Counted from the stretch's first letter, positions 37,334 to 46,256 are shown. The stretch: 64,000 bases of DNA from Caldicellulosiruptor changbaiensis (GCF_003999255.1 NZ_CP034791.1:2706501-2770500), one strand, 5' to 3'. Numbers and translations: made by a program. The notes: a model not told the origin generated them from the letters alone.

Positions 37334-37668
37334 AACTTCCTGAGGATTTTAAAATTTTATTCAAAAATTATAACTTTGAAATGTTAGACACAGAAAAACA
37401 CAAAGAATTAATAATAAAGACAGTATTAGCAAAAGGCAATTGGGAACATATTGAAAAACTTTTTACTTTTTATAGCTTCAACGAAATAAAAGATGTATTC
37501 TTAAAAGACTTCTATGGTGCTAAAGAACTTCCTATACCTACAATTTATCTTTGGGGAAGTATATTTCTTGATGAAAAAGAGTATTGGGAATATAGAAATA
37601 TGAGAAATAAGATGAACTTGGTAGAAAAGTGGAAACAGACAAGAAAGATACACAACACTACCAAATAA
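37330..37668 (+). CDS. Small partner of the AbiEii-like gene (DUF6922-like)
   Basis: The 112-residue protein overlaps the nucleotidyltransferase gene by 4 nt (ATGA-type coupling shifted: GTG start within CTGTGA). Its sequence (LPEDFKILFKNYNFEMLDTEKHKELIIKTVLAKGNWEHIEKLF) resembles small proteins found beside AbiEii genes and probably serves as antitoxin or regulator. In many loci that partner is encoded upstream of the toxin; here it is downstream. No DNA-binding HTH is obvious. Family name given from memory. Confidence 0.65.
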   Translation: MKLPEDFKILFKNYNFEMLDTEKHKELIIKTVLAKGNWEHIEKLFTFYSFNEIKDVFLKDFYGAKELPIPTIYLWGSIFLDEKEYWEYRNMRNKMNLVEKWKQTRKIHNTTK

Positions 37669-37682
37669 ATATTTGGGGAGCT

Positions 37683-38288
37683 CTAAATATTATTGACATG
37701 TTCTTTTTGAGCAATTAGCAGGAACATCTCACTGCTATCAATATTGCAAATGATATTTAGCTCTGCTTTTAGGCACATGTCTATGATTTCATTCATCGGC
37801 GGCAGAAAATGATTCTTTACTGGTTCAGGAAGGTCTTTATGAAGGCTATTTATTCTATCTCTTGACTGTGAATGAGCAATTGCAAGCTTGCCACCTTCTT
37901 TTAGCATCTGAGAAAACTTTTTCACTGCCATTTCTTTGTCTTCTATATGGGGAAAGACTGAGTAGCATATGATAGCATCAAAGTATTCCTTGAAAGGAAG
38001 CTCCATTGCATCGCAGCAAACAAAATCTACATTATCTATTTCTTTGTACTTTTCTTTTGCTCTTTCAATCATCTTCTTTGAAATGTCCACCCCGAGATAG
38101 CTTCCTTGCTGCCCGACAAATTTTAAAATATATTCTATCAAAACTCCTGTGCCACATCCAATATCTAAAACCTTATCACCCTTTTTGAGCTGAATTTTTT
38201 TTATTATTTCATTTAGCTTTTGAGGGTCGTGCCATGCAATTTCATCCCACTTTTCTGCAAGCATGTCAAAATATTTCTGTACGTCCAT
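37683..38288 (-). CDS. Class I SAM-dependent methyltransferase (UbiE/MenG-like)
   Basis: The 201-residue protein has motif I VLDIGCGTGVLIEYIL, motif II-like GVDISKKMIERAKEKY, and the post-motif NVDFVCCDAMELPF and FDAIICYSVFPHI. No C-terminal substrate domain is present, and the substrate is unknown. It is convergent with the AbiEii partner gene and stands alone on its strand before the oad operon terminator. Confidence 0.85.
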   Translation of the reverse strand: MDVQKYFDMLAEKWDEIAWHDPQKLNEIIKKIQLKKGDKVLDIGCGTGVLIEYILKFVGQQGSYLGVDISKKMIERAKEKYKEIDNVDFVCCDAMELPFKEYFDAIICYSVFPHIEDKEMAVKKFSQMLKEGGKLAIAHSQSRDRINSLHKDLPEPVKNHFLPPMNEIIDMCLKAELNIICNIDSSEMFLLIAQKEHVNNI

Positions 38289-38344
38289 GTTTATTTTTCA
38301 CCTCTTTCATAATAAGATTTTTGAAAAAATTTGTATGAGACAAA

Positions 38345-38400
38345 AAGCAAAAGCCCACAAAAGGAAAATTCGAGATGCTTCTTCCCCTTCGTGGGCTTTG
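38345..38400 (-). terminator. Terminator of the oad operon
   Basis: AAAGCCCACGAAGG pairs with CCTTTTGTGGGCTTT and is followed by TGCTTTTTG on the minus strand, about 90 bp past oadB. Confidence 0.65.
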
Positions 38401-38490
38401 TTATTCTATATTGTTTTTTAGCTATTATTAAATGTATTATCAGATTTTCTTTTTAATGAAAACTTTTTAACAGTGGAAAACTCTTTTTGA

Positions 38491-39627
38491 TTATTTAAAC
38501 AGGGTCAAGAGCACACCTGCTGCAACTGCAGAGCCTATAACCCCTGCAACGTTTGGACCCATTGCGTGCATCAAAAGAAAGTTTGACGGGTTCTCCTTTT
38601 GCCCAACAACTTGAGAAACACGTGCTGCCATAGGAACAGCTGAAACCCCTGCAGATCCAATCAGAGGATTGATTTTCCCGCCAGAGAGTTTGTACATTAT
38701 CTTGCCAAACACAACACCGCCAACTGTTGCAAATATGAATGCCAAAAGTCCCAAGAAGATTATCGCAAGTGTCTTTGGATTTAAAAACCTGTCTGCACTT
38801 GCCGTTGCACCAACAGAAAGTCCTAAAAAGATTGTGATGATGTTAATAAGTGCATTCTGAGCAGTTTCTGAAAGTCTTTCAACAACTCCACATTCCCTGA
38901 AAAGATTGCCAAGCATGAGCATGCCAATCAGTGGTGCAACAGATGGCAAAAGTAGAGATACAATTATTGTCACAGCAATAGGGAAAACTATCTTTTCAAG
39001 TTTTGAAACCTCTCGAAGCTGATCCATCTTGACCATGCGCTCTTCCTTTGTTGTCAAAAGCTTCATGATTGGTGGCTGGATAAGCGGAATTAGCGCCATG
39101 TAAGAATATGCAGCAATTGCAATAGCTCCAAGAAGGTGTGGCGCAAGCTTGGTGGTGAGGAAAATTGCAGTTGGACCATCAGCACCACCAATTATGCCAA
39201 TAGATGCTGCTTCTTGCGGTGTAAACCCAATAAGAAGCGCTACCATAAAAGCAAAATAAATTCCAAACTGGGCAGCAGCGCCAAGAAAAAGACTACTTGG
39301 CATTGCAATTAGTGGCCCAAAGTCTGTCATCGCCCCAACACCAAGAAAAATCAGTGGTGGATAAATCCCAAGCTTTACTCCTTGATAAAGATAATAAACA
39401 AGCCCGCCCTTGTCTTGGCTTGACAAGAAAGAAAGTGGCAGGTTTGCAAGCATCATACCAAATGCAATAGGCAAAAGCAAAAGCGGTTCAAACTTTTTGC
39501 CAATTGCAAGGTACATCAAGACGCATGAAATCCCAAGCATAATAGCCTGACCTAAGGTTATCTTTGCAAAACCTGATGTTATGAGTATATCAGTGATTGC
39601 TTTTATTATCATATTGAAAAATTCCAT
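38491..39627 (-). CDS. oadB: Na+-translocating decarboxylase beta subunit (OadB)
   Basis: The 378-residue membrane protein has about nine to ten helices. [20 protein letters not shown] contains the conserved Asp of the Na+ pathway (D203 in Klebsiella OadB); [20 protein letters not shown] and [26 protein letters not shown] are the other family words. It couples decarboxylation of carboxybiotin to Na+ export. It is last in the order oadA-oadG-biotin carrier-oadB. Confidence 0.93.
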   Translation of the reverse strand: MEFFNMIIKAITDILITSGFAKITLGQAIMLGISCVLMYLAIGKKFEPLLLLPIAFGMMLANLPLSFLSSQDKGGLVYYLYQGVKLGIYPPLIFLGVGAMTDFGPLIAMPSSLFLGAAAQFGIYFAFMVALLIGFTPQEAASIGIIGGADGPTAIFLTTKLAPHLLGAIAIAAYSYMALIPLIQPPIMKLLTTKEERMVKMDQLREVSKLEKIVFPIAVTIIVSLLLPSVAPLIGMLMLGNLFRECGVVERLSETAQNALINIITIFLGLSVGATASADRFLNPKTLAIIFLGLLAFIFATVGGVVFGKIMYKLSGGKINPLIGSAGVSAVPMAARVSQVVGQKENPSNFLLMHAMGPNVAGVIGSAVAAGVLLTLFK

Positions 39628-39652
39628 CTCTGCTTCTCCCCTTCTTTGGTAG

Positions 39653-40003
39653 TTACTTTAAGATTGCTAAAATATCACCACTTGCAACCTGAGCTCCTTT
39701 TGATACAACTACCTTTTCAACAGTGCCATCTTCCGGTGCCATAATCTCATTTTCCATCTTCATCGCCTCTAAGATAAAAAGAACATCACCTTTTTTGACC
39801 CTTTGCCCCTCTTGGACATTCACAGCCAAGATTTTTCCTGGCATTGGCGCAGAAATCTTTATTCCTCCGGCTACTGCTTTGCCAATCTCCTCTGCTGATA
39901 CCTTTTTTGAAGTTTCATTAGCCTGTTTTGAACCATTGCCGTTTTCTACTCTTTCAACTTCAACCTCAAACTTCTTACCATTAACTGTTACAATATATTT
40001 CAT
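39653..40003 (-). CDS. Biotin carboxyl carrier subunit of the decarboxylase
   Basis: The protein is about 116 residues from the ATG at 40003; the frame begins at 40024. The biotin site is [19 protein letters not shown] (Lys in EAMKME), and the N-terminal part ([19 protein letters not shown]) is the usual carrier N-domain, joined by a Lys/Ala/Ser-type linker. OadA lacks its own biotin tail, so this free carrier shuttles the carboxyl group between OadA and OadB. Confidence 0.93.
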   Translation of the reverse strand: MKYIVTVNGKKFEVEVERVENGNGSKQANETSKKVSAEEIGKAVAGGIKISAPMPGKILAVNVQEGQRVKKGDVLFILEAMKMENEIMAPEDGTVEKVVVSKGAQVASGDILAILK

Positions 40004-40050
40004 CTCAAAAATCACCCTCCGCAAAAATAAGTTTTATTTCAAAACATTTT

Positions 40051-40419
40051 TTACCTGTTAACAGGTTTTATTGATTTTATTTTTAGCTCAGAAAGTGGAA
40101 TACTGGTGTCGAATGAGACTGCTGCCAAAATTGCCGCAACCTCTTCATCATCAGCGTCAATTACCAAAGCTTCACCTGAGACAAAACCTGTTTTGTCTGC
40201 TGGTTTGTACTCCTTCGTCTCATCTATGGTGAGATTCAAATCTTCATCAATACCTCTTTCTTTTTGTGGCAGTTTTGTGATCCTTTGTAAAATCTTTGAA
40301 AGAAGGCTTATAATCAAGCTCAAAAGTGCCAAAACAGCAAAGACAATGAGCATTCCAATAATAGTGACTTCAAACCCTAAGATGAGCCTCTCACCCAGTG
40401 TACTGTAGTTGTAGTGCAT
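40051..40419 (-). CDS. OadG-like small membrane subunit
   Basis: The 122-residue protein has one strong helix near residues 13-40 (LILGFEVTIIGMLIVFAVLALLSLIISLLS) and a charged cytoplasmic tail with EEVAAILAAVSF. This is the OadG/MmdD layout, which holds the alpha and beta subunits together and may bind Zn at its tail. It lies between oadA and the carrier gene. Confidence 0.85.
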   Translation of the reverse strand: MHYNYSTLGERLILGFEVTIIGMLIVFAVLALLSLIISLLSKILQRITKLPQKERGIDEDLNLTIDETKEYKPADKTGFVSGEALVIDADDEEVAAILAAVSFDTSIPLSELKIKSIKPVNR

Positions 40420-40440
40420 CTTTTCTCACCTTCTTAAAAC

Positions 40441-41835
40441 TTATGATTTTAAACCTTCAATTGTATACACAATCTTTCGCATCTGGGCGGTCTTCGGTTT
40501 ACTTCTATTTTTCAAAAACTCTTCAGCAACCTGCGGGAAGAGAATGTAAGATAAAACATCCTCATCAGTCTTTGCAAAGTCTTTTATCTGCTGTTTTGTC
40601 TTTTCGAAAATGGGCTCTAATGTGTCTGCAAACCTTCCTTCAATCGGCTTTTCGCTGCCAAGCACCTTTTTTACAAGCTCAGGATTTATCTCCCCAGGCG
40701 GTTTTCCATACTCTCCTTTTATATATGCCTTTACCTCTTTCAAAATCACCTTGTACCTCTCGCCAGCGAGGACATTTGCAGCAGCCTGTGTTCCAACCAT
40801 CTGGCTCATTGGTGTGACAAGTGGTGGGTAGCCTAAATCCTCTCTCACTCTTGGCACCTCCATCAAAACTTCATCAAGCTTATCCAAAGCGTTTTGCTGC
40901 TTTAGCTGCGCAATAAGGTTTGAAAGCATCCCACCTGGAATCTGGTAGATGAGCGCATCTGTGTCTGTTGACAAAACAAAAGGATTAAGAATACCATTTT
41001 GTATAAACTTGTCTTTTACAGGCTTGAAAAAGTCGTTTATTTCTTTTAGAATTTTGTTATTTAGCCCTGTTTCAAAACCCATTTGCTTGAGTGCATAGTC
41101 CAAAGTCTCTGTTGGTGGCTGTGATGTGCCCCCTGAAAAGCTTGAGATTGCTGTGTCAATACCATCAACACCGGCTTCTACTGCCTTTAGGTATGTGAGA
41201 ATTCCAAGCCCTGTTGTGGAGTGTGTGTGAAGGAAAACTGGTACCTTTACGTTTTCTTTTAGTGCTTTCACAAGATCATAAGCTTCTTTTGGACTCATGA
41301 TACCTGCCATGTCTTTTATACAGATGGAGTGAACACCCATATTTTCAAGGTCTTTGCCAATCTTTACGTACATCTCAAGATTGTGGATTGGGCTTATAGT
41401 ATACACAATTGTGCCCTGTGCATGACCACCTGCTTTGATTGTCTCATCAACAGCAACTTCAATGTTTCGCAGATCATTTAAAGCATCAAATATCCTTATT
41501 ATATCCATGCCATTTTCAATAGATTTTCGAACAAACATCCTCACAACATCGTCTGGGTAATGCTTGTAGCCCAAAAGGTTTTGACTACGTAAAAGCATCT
41601 GAAGCTTCGTGTTTTTCACTTTTGATCTTATTTTTCGCAAGCGTTCCCAAGGGTCTTCATTTAAGTACCTAAGACATGAGTCAAATGTTGCACCGCCCCA
41701 GCACTCAATTGAATAATACCCTGCAGAGTCTATTCTGTCTAAAATACCTTCAAAATCTTCCAAAGGCATCCTTGTTGCAATTAGTGATTGCTGGGCATCC
41801 CTTAAAACGGTTTCTGTAATGAAAATTCTCTTCAT
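40441..41835 (-). CDS. oadA: Oxaloacetate decarboxylase alpha subunit, carboxyltransferase part
   Basis: The protein is about 464 residues from the ATG at 41835 (AAGGGG nine bases upstream). Its DRE-TIM barrel opens FITETVLRDAQQSLIATRM, with the metal/catalytic words ECWGGATFDSCLRYL, ICIKDMAGIM and FLHTHSTTGLG. The PYC_OADA domain (residues 300-460, GGMLSNLIAQLKQ) follows and the frame ends before any biotin domain. In this organism it may run for oxaloacetate decarboxylation with Na+ export or, less likely, in reverse for anaplerosis. Confidence 0.93.
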   Translation of the reverse strand: MKRIFITETVLRDAQQSLIATRMPLEDFEGILDRIDSAGYYSIECWGGATFDSCLRYLNEDPWERLRKIRSKVKNTKLQMLLRSQNLLGYKHYPDDVVRMFVRKSIENGMDIIRIFDALNDLRNIEVAVDETIKAGGHAQGTIVYTISPIHNLEMYVKIGKDLENMGVHSICIKDMAGIMSPKEAYDLVKALKENVKVPVFLHTHSTTGLGILTYLKAVEAGVDGIDTAISSFSGGTSQPPTETLDYALKQMGFETGLNNKILKEINDFFKPVKDKFIQNGILNPFVLSTDTDALIYQIPGGMLSNLIAQLKQQNALDKLDEVLMEVPRVREDLGYPPLVTPMSQMVGTQAAANVLAGERYKVILKEVKAYIKGEYGKPPGEINPELVKKVLGSEKPIEGRFADTLEPIFEKTKQQIKDFAKTDEDVLSYILFPQVAEEFLKNRSKPKTAQMRKIVYTIEGLKS

Positions 41836-41982
41836 TTTTTTCAACCCCTTCTACCACCTGCTTTGAATTTTGCTGCCAATTTTATTTTGGTCAATTTTTT
41901 AACAATAAGCGCACGGTATTTATTGTATCATCTTTACTTAAATTTTTCTACATTAAACCATACAAACCTGTTTGTGAACATT

Positions 41983-42057
41983 TCACATTGATTGCTTTAT
42001 ATCTGTGCCTACCACTTCCGAAAACCTGGCAAGATTGTTATATATATGCATGGAAAT
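41983..42057 (-). pseudogene. Remnant of a chemoreceptor 3' end
   Basis: The minus strand reads ISMHIYNNLARFSEVVG then TDIKQSM and stop. It lines up with the last 22 residues of the chemoreceptor at 43304-44833 (ISMPVYDGIGKLLGVIGADI), and the DNA beyond the stop (CTGTTTGT..AACAT) also matches. A TAG precedes it, and no upstream coding remains. Confidence 0.65.
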
Positions 42058-42065
42058 CTACAAAA

Positions 42066-42113
42066 AATAAAAGCGCTTTGAGGCTACCACCCCAAAACGC
42101 CTTTGTTTTGGAG
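42066..42113 (-). terminator. Terminator after Rpn copy 1
   Basis: CCAAAACAAAGGCGTTTTGG...CCTCAAAGCGCTTTTATTTT on the minus strand forms a GC/GU stem with a T-rich tail. The same element follows Rpn copy 2. Confidence 0.6.
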
Positions 42114-42171
42114 AATGTTTGAATTTGTTGTCTTTATTATAACACAGATATATACAAATAGCAAAGAAAAA

Positions 42172-43161
42172 TTAGGAATATTCCGTATATTCTTCTCTTA
42201 TCTTCTTTATCCTCTCAATCTCAACTCCAGTTGCTTCAGCTATAAAATTATCATCAAACCCTTTTTGTATAAGCCTTCTCACAATTTCCTCTTCTTTCCG
42301 CTGTATACCTTCCTTTATACCTTCCTTTATACCTTCCTGTATACCTTCCTCATAGCCCTTTTCTTTGCCTTTTTCTTCTGCTTCTCTGTAATACTCCTGT
42401 ATCAGCTGCTGAACATTGAATATAAACTCTCCCACATCTTCCACCCCCTCAGCTTCTATCTTCTTCAGCAGTTCATCTATCTTGCTTTCAATCTCCTCTC
42501 TCACCTGCGGTTTTACTATCCTCAAAAGCCATGAACAAAACACTTTTACCTGCACCTGTGGTAACTTACAAACATATTCTGACACTTCACTGAGCTTCTC
42601 TACAAACTCCTCTGCATTCCTTCTTGACTTTTCTAAATACAAAATAATACTTAAAAGGTCTAACCTGCTTCTTAGCTTTTCATCATCAAGCCTGTTTACA
42701 TCAACCAAAATATAGTTAAACATATCATCCTTGAATATATCAAAACCTTTAAATATCTGGGTCGGTATATTCCACCCGCTTCTACCATTGTACAGCACTA
42801 TCGGAACAATCGGCGGTAATAACTCGTCTCCTTTCTCTTCCATGTGCCTTTTCCATATAAGAGTCATATACTCAAATAACCTTCTTGGCATATTCCTGTC
42901 CGCAGTAGATTGCGGTTCTATTAACACATAAAAGTATATGTCCGTATCTTCTAATCTCGCTCTATATATCACATCTGCTTCTTTTTCCACAAACTCGTCC
43001 TTGATAAAACTCCTGTCAACAAACTCTAAACTCTCAGCATCTATCCTGTTTACCCATTCTCTATTTATATTGCTCCTTAAAAAGTTTAAAAATACTTCCT
43101 TGAATTGAAATAATCTCTTGAATGTTAAATCATACTGGTTATGCGGTACTTTCTGCTGCAT
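42172..43161 (-). CDS. Rpn-family recombination-promoting nuclease, copy 1
   Basis: The 329-residue protein is a PD-(D/E)XK nuclease of the Rpn/PDDEXK transposase-like family. The N-terminal third opens HNQYDLTFKRLFQFKEVFLNFL; the nuclease core is EKEADVIYRARLEDTDIYFYVLIEPQS (D-x..E-x-Q), then RLFEYMTLIW and PIVLYNG. A coiled region follows with a tandem four-residue repeat (EGIQEGIKEGIKEGIQRKEEE) and a short helix-turn-helix-like end (EEIVRRLIQKGFDDNFIAEAT). Rpn proteins promote RecA-independent recombination in E. coli. Copy 1 has one more GIKE unit than copy 2. Confidence 0.85.
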   Translation of the reverse strand: MQQKVPHNQYDLTFKRLFQFKEVFLNFLRSNINREWVNRIDAESLEFVDRSFIKDEFVEKEADVIYRARLEDTDIYFYVLIEPQSTADRNMPRRLFEYMTLIWKRHMEEKGDELLPPIVPIVLYNGRSGWNIPTQIFKGFDIFKDDMFNYILVDVNRLDDEKLRSRLDLLSIILYLEKSRRNAEEFVEKLSEVSEYVCKLPQVQVKVFCSWLLRIVKPQVREEIESKIDELLKKIEAEGVEDVGEFIFNVQQLIQEYYREAEEKGKEKGYEEGIQEGIKEGIKEGIQRKEEEIVRRLIQKGFDDNFIAEATGVEIERIKKIREEYTEYS

Positions 43162-43303
43162 CTACTTCATCCTTATAATTAATTTTTCCCCAGCTATAGC
43201 TTTTTCTTCTGTCTAAAATTATACCATAATGAAAAAGAGCATACAAGCTACATCTCACTATTATTACTTAACCTCACAAACCTGTTTGTAAACATCTTAC
43301 TAT

Positions 43304-44833
43304 CTACAGCTTTATATCTGCGCCTATCACACCCAAAAGTTTACCAATACCATCATATACAGGCATAGAAATTGTGATGCAGTAGTTTCTTGTTATAGCT
43401 GAGATGTAAGCTGAAGATACATATGTGTGACCTGCCACTGCCTTTGTGAACCATTCCCTGACCTTTGCATTTTCTATACCCTCTGGTGGATTTGAGTAGA
43501 TGAACGTTCCATCAGGGTTGTTTGTCCACAGAGCCTCAAATATATTAGAAAACTTTTGCAGACTCTGGTCTATAACCTCTTTATGATTGAGCTTTTTCTG
43601 CCAGCTTGAAACAAGTTGCGGAATTACTTCATTTTCAATTATTTCAATAGCCTCTGTAATGCGCTGCTGGTTTACCTCTATCTCTACTCTCTTTGTAATT
43701 TTTGCTGAGATGTCATTTCTGACAGACTCAAACTCCCTGCACATGTCAACAAGCCTGTTCATAAGCCGCATAAGCCTTTCTGCGGTTTTTTTACTTACCT
43801 CTACAGAACTCAAAATTTTGTTGGTGCTACTATCGACAGTAATGTAGCTATTTTCCAGCCTTGTTACATAGTGCTTAAGGTCATTCACAATAGAGTACTG
43901 GACAGTAAGCTTTTCTGATGCTTGGGAAATCTTCTTGTTTATGTAGCCAACAAGCTGCGATACTTGATTTAGTTTCTCAAAAGTAGTCTTGCCATATTCT
44001 ACCTGCCTTGATATAATATCCTTACTTTTCTCGCTGAGGCTTGAAATTCCATCAACTATGCCAGAAATTTCAATGATAAAGTCTCCAATCTCGTCTGCAG
44101 TTGATTTCGTGTCATTTGAAAGTCTTCGAATTTGGTCAGCAATTACATGAAAGCCTGTTTTGAAATTCTCGCCAAGTACGTTTTCAAGCTTTGCAGATTC
44201 AATTGAAGCGTTCAGTGCAAGAATGTTTATCTGCTCTGAAATTTTCACAATTGTGCCAAGAAAATCTTCTACCTTTTTGAAAACAGCTTTGAGCTTGGTT
44301 ATTTGATCAGCCATTTTATGTGTGTACGCTGTATTTTCTGAAACCATATTTTCCAAATCGGTTGAAACCTCTGCAAGCAGTTTTTGAATGTCTTCTTGAA
44401 TATTCTGGTTTTTTTCTTTGAAATGAACCATGAATTCTTCAAGGCTTGAGACATTTTCATAGGCGCTCTCAATGTGCTGAAGGACAAGTTTCAGACCTAC
44501 CAAAAGCCCTGAGATAGAATTTTGAATGTCTTTGCTGTTTGAAAGCACAAGATTGGACTGCTGCTGATTCTTTTCTGCGTTTGATTCAATGTCATAAGCA
44601 ACTGACAGGATTTTGTTGTACGCAAGGTCGATTTCTTTAAATATGTCACTTAGAAACCCCTGAAAAGATGCTGCCCAGTCTTTCACAGGTGTCAAAAAGA
44701 GCTTTTCAATTGCGTTGAGGTTGTTCTTTCCCTGCAAAATTGAAATTGTCTTGTCAACAAAGATTTTTAAAATTAGAACCGAAAAGACAACTGATAGCAC
44801 AATCGCACCCAGGATAGTCAATACAACTTGCAT
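43304..44833 (-). CDS. Chemoreceptor-like protein with C-terminal Cache/PDC domain
   Basis: The 509-residue protein has one N-terminal membrane helix (LTILGAIVLSVVFSVLILKIF) and then the signalling coiled coil with the tip region [20 protein letters not shown] and GFHVIADQIRRLSNDTK. The usual order is reversed: a Cache/PDC-like sensor sits at the C-terminus (about residues 425-509: NPDGTFIYSNPPEG, VREWFTKAVAGHTYVSSAYI, CITISMPVYDGIGKLLGVIG). With one helix only, that sensor is cytoplasmic. The tip is less conserved than in the other receptors here (SAKLENVLGENFKTGFH instead of [12 protein letters not shown]). It lies between two Rpn copies. Confidence 0.85.
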   Translation of the reverse strand: MQVVLTILGAIVLSVVFSVLILKIFVDKTISILQGKNNLNAIEKLFLTPVKDWAASFQGFLSDIFKEIDLAYNKILSVAYDIESNAEKNQQQSNLVLSNSKDIQNSISGLLVGLKLVLQHIESAYENVSSLEEFMVHFKEKNQNIQEDIQKLLAEVSTDLENMVSENTAYTHKMADQITKLKAVFKKVEDFLGTIVKISEQINILALNASIESAKLENVLGENFKTGFHVIADQIRRLSNDTKSTADEIGDFIIEISGIVDGISSLSEKSKDIISRQVEYGKTTFEKLNQVSQLVGYINKKISQASEKLTVQYSIVNDLKHYVTRLENSYITVDSSTNKILSSVEVSKKTAERLMRLMNRLVDMCREFESVRNDISAKITKRVEIEVNQQRITEAIEIIENEVIPQLVSSWQKKLNHKEVIDQSLQKFSNIFEALWTNNPDGTFIYSNPPEGIENAKVREWFTKAVAGHTYVSSAYISAITRNYCITISMPVYDGIGKLLGVIGADIKL

Positions 44834-44863
44834 CTTGCAAAACCCCCCTGAAAAAAGTTTTAC

Positions 44864-44916
44864 AAAAAAATTAAAGGCGCTTTGAGGCTCATCACCCCAA
44901 AACGCCTTTGTTTTGG
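44864..44916 (-). terminator. Terminator after Rpn copy 2
   Basis: AAAGGCGTTTTGGGG pairs with CCTCAAAGCGCCTTT and is followed by AATTTTTTTG on the minus strand. Confidence 0.75.
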
Positions 44917-44976
44917 AGAATGTTTGAATTTGTTGTCTTTATTATAACACAGATATATACAAATAGCAAAGAAAAA

Positions 44977-45954
44977 TTAGGAATATTCCGTATATTCTTC
45001 TCTTATCTTCTTTATCCTCTCAATCTCAACTCCAGTTGCTTCAGCTATAAAATTATCATCAAACCCTTTTTGTATAAGCCTTCTCACAATTTCCTCTTCT
45101 TTCCGCTGTATACCTTCCTTTATACCTTCCTGTATACCTTCCTCATAGCCCTTTTCTTTGCCTTTTTCTTCTGCTTCTCTGTAATACTCCTGTATCAGCT
45201 GCTGAACATTGAATATAAACTCTCCCACATCTTCCACCCCCTCAGCTTCTATCTTCTTCAGCAGTTCATCTATCTTGCTTTCAATCTCCTCTCTCACCTG
45301 CGGTTTTACTATCCTCAAAAGCCATGAACAAAACACTTTTACCTGCACCTGTGGTAACTTACAAACATATTCTGACACTTCACTGAGCTTCTCTACAAAC
45401 TCCTCTGCATTCCTTCTTGACTTTTCTAAATACAAAATAATACTTAAAAGGTCTAACCTGCTTCTTAGCTTTTCATCATCAAGCCTGTTTACATCAACCA
45501 AAATATAGTTAAACATATCATCCTTGAATATATCAAAACCTTTAAATATCTGGGTCGGTATATTCCACCCGCTTCTACCATTGTACAGCACTATCGGAAC
45601 AATCGGCGGTAATAACTCGTCTCCTTTCTCTTCCATGTGCCTTTTCCATATAAGAGTCATATACTCAAATAACCTTCTTGGCATATTCCTGTCCACAGTA
45701 GATTGCGGTTCTATTAACACATAAAAGTATACATCCGTATCTTCTAATCTCGCTCTGTATATCACATCTGCTTCTTTTTCTACAAACTCGTCCTTGATAA
45801 AACTCCTGTCAACAAACTCTAAACTCTCAGCATCTATCCTGTTTACCCATTCTCTATTTATATTGCCCCTTAAAAAGTTTAAAAATACTTCCTTGAATTG
45901 AAATAATCTCTTGAATGTTAAATCATACTGGTTATGTGGTACTTTCTGCTGCAT
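44977..45954 (-). CDS. Rpn-family recombination-promoting nuclease, copy 2
   Basis: The 325-residue protein differs from copy 1 at a few positions only (for example S30 to G, I74 to V, A86 to V) and lacks one GIKE unit. The nuclease core (EADVIYRARLEDTDVYFYVLIEPQS) is intact. Both copies look expressible, each with the same upstream region (TATAGC...ATTATACC) and terminator. Confidence 0.85.
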   Translation of the reverse strand: MQQKVPHNQYDLTFKRLFQFKEVFLNFLRGNINREWVNRIDAESLEFVDRSFIKDEFVEKEADVIYRARLEDTDVYFYVLIEPQSTVDRNMPRRLFEYMTLIWKRHMEEKGDELLPPIVPIVLYNGRSGWNIPTQIFKGFDIFKDDMFNYILVDVNRLDDEKLRSRLDLLSIILYLEKSRRNAEEFVEKLSEVSEYVCKLPQVQVKVFCSWLLRIVKPQVREEIESKIDELLKKIEAEGVEDVGEFIFNVQQLIQEYYREAEEKGKEKGYEEGIQEGIKEGIQRKEEEIVRRLIQKGFDDNFIAEATGVEIERIKKIREEYTEYS

Positions 45955-46096
45955 CTATTTCATCCTTATAATTAATTTTTCCCCAGCTATAGCTTTTTCT
46001 TCTGTCTAAAATTATACCATAAAGACAAAGACCATACAATCTTCATATCACTATTATTATTTAACCTCACAAACCTGTTTGTAAACATCTTACTAT

Positions 46097-46123
46097 CTAC
46101 AGCTTTATATCTGCACCTATCAT
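46097..46123 (-). pseudogene. Chemoreceptor 3' tail remnant upstream of Rpn copy 2
   Basis: The minus strand reads MIGADIKL-stop, identical to the end of the 509-residue receptor (VIGADIKL). Homology stops upstream of this point. It was carried with the duplicated unit. Confidence 0.65.
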
Positions 46124-46154
46124 AAAACTATGTACTTATGTTTACATACAAAAA

Positions 46155-46203
46155 CAAAAACTAAAGGCGCTTCGTGTAACTGCTACACCAAAGCGCCTTT
46201 GGA
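46155..46203 (-). terminator. Terminator of the 697-residue chemoreceptor gene
   Basis: AAAGGCGCTTTGGTGTA pairs with TACACGAAGCGCCTTT and is followed by AGTTTTTGTTTTTG on the minus strand. Confidence 0.8.
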
Positions 46204-46256
46204 TTAGATTGCAGTTTTTAGTATTTAAATATATATTCCAAAAAATGTTAAAAGGT

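Larger units (their letters stand above)
41836..42171. other. Gap between oadA and the first Rpn gene
   Basis: It contains the chemoreceptor remnant (41983-42057) and the terminator of the Rpn gene (42066-42113). The oad promoter lies probably within 41880-41940, but I cannot place clear boxes. Confidence 0.5.
42064..43331. repeat. Rpn duplication unit, copy 1
   Basis: This ~1.27-kb segment (terminator + Rpn gene + upstream region + chemoreceptor 3' tail) repeats almost exactly at 44869-46123. Differences are scattered single bases, one 12-bp tandem unit and a short diverged patch around 43220-43260. Confidence 0.85.
44869..46123. repeat. Rpn duplication unit, copy 2
   Basis: This is the second copy of the segment at 42064-43331. 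It ends inside a chemoreceptor 3' tail remnant, showing that the unit that moved included that tail. Confidence 0.85.

Noticed and set aside
40441-41835. Pyruvate carboxylase subunit B instead of OadA
   Set aside because: The neighbouring OadB, OadG and free biotin carrier point to the Na+-pumping decarboxylase; no biotin carboxylase gene is present.
42304-42352. Short tandem repeats as a CRISPR or VNTR locus
   Set aside because: Units are in frame inside the Rpn gene and code a Glu-Gly-Ile-Lys linker; no spacers.
42103-42931. Plus-strand reading frames opposite the Rpn genes (also at 44908-45724)
   Set aside because: They are mirror frames of the Rpn coding sequence, repeated only because the Rpn gene is duplicated; no ribosome sites and low-complexity Phe/Ser/Leu composition.
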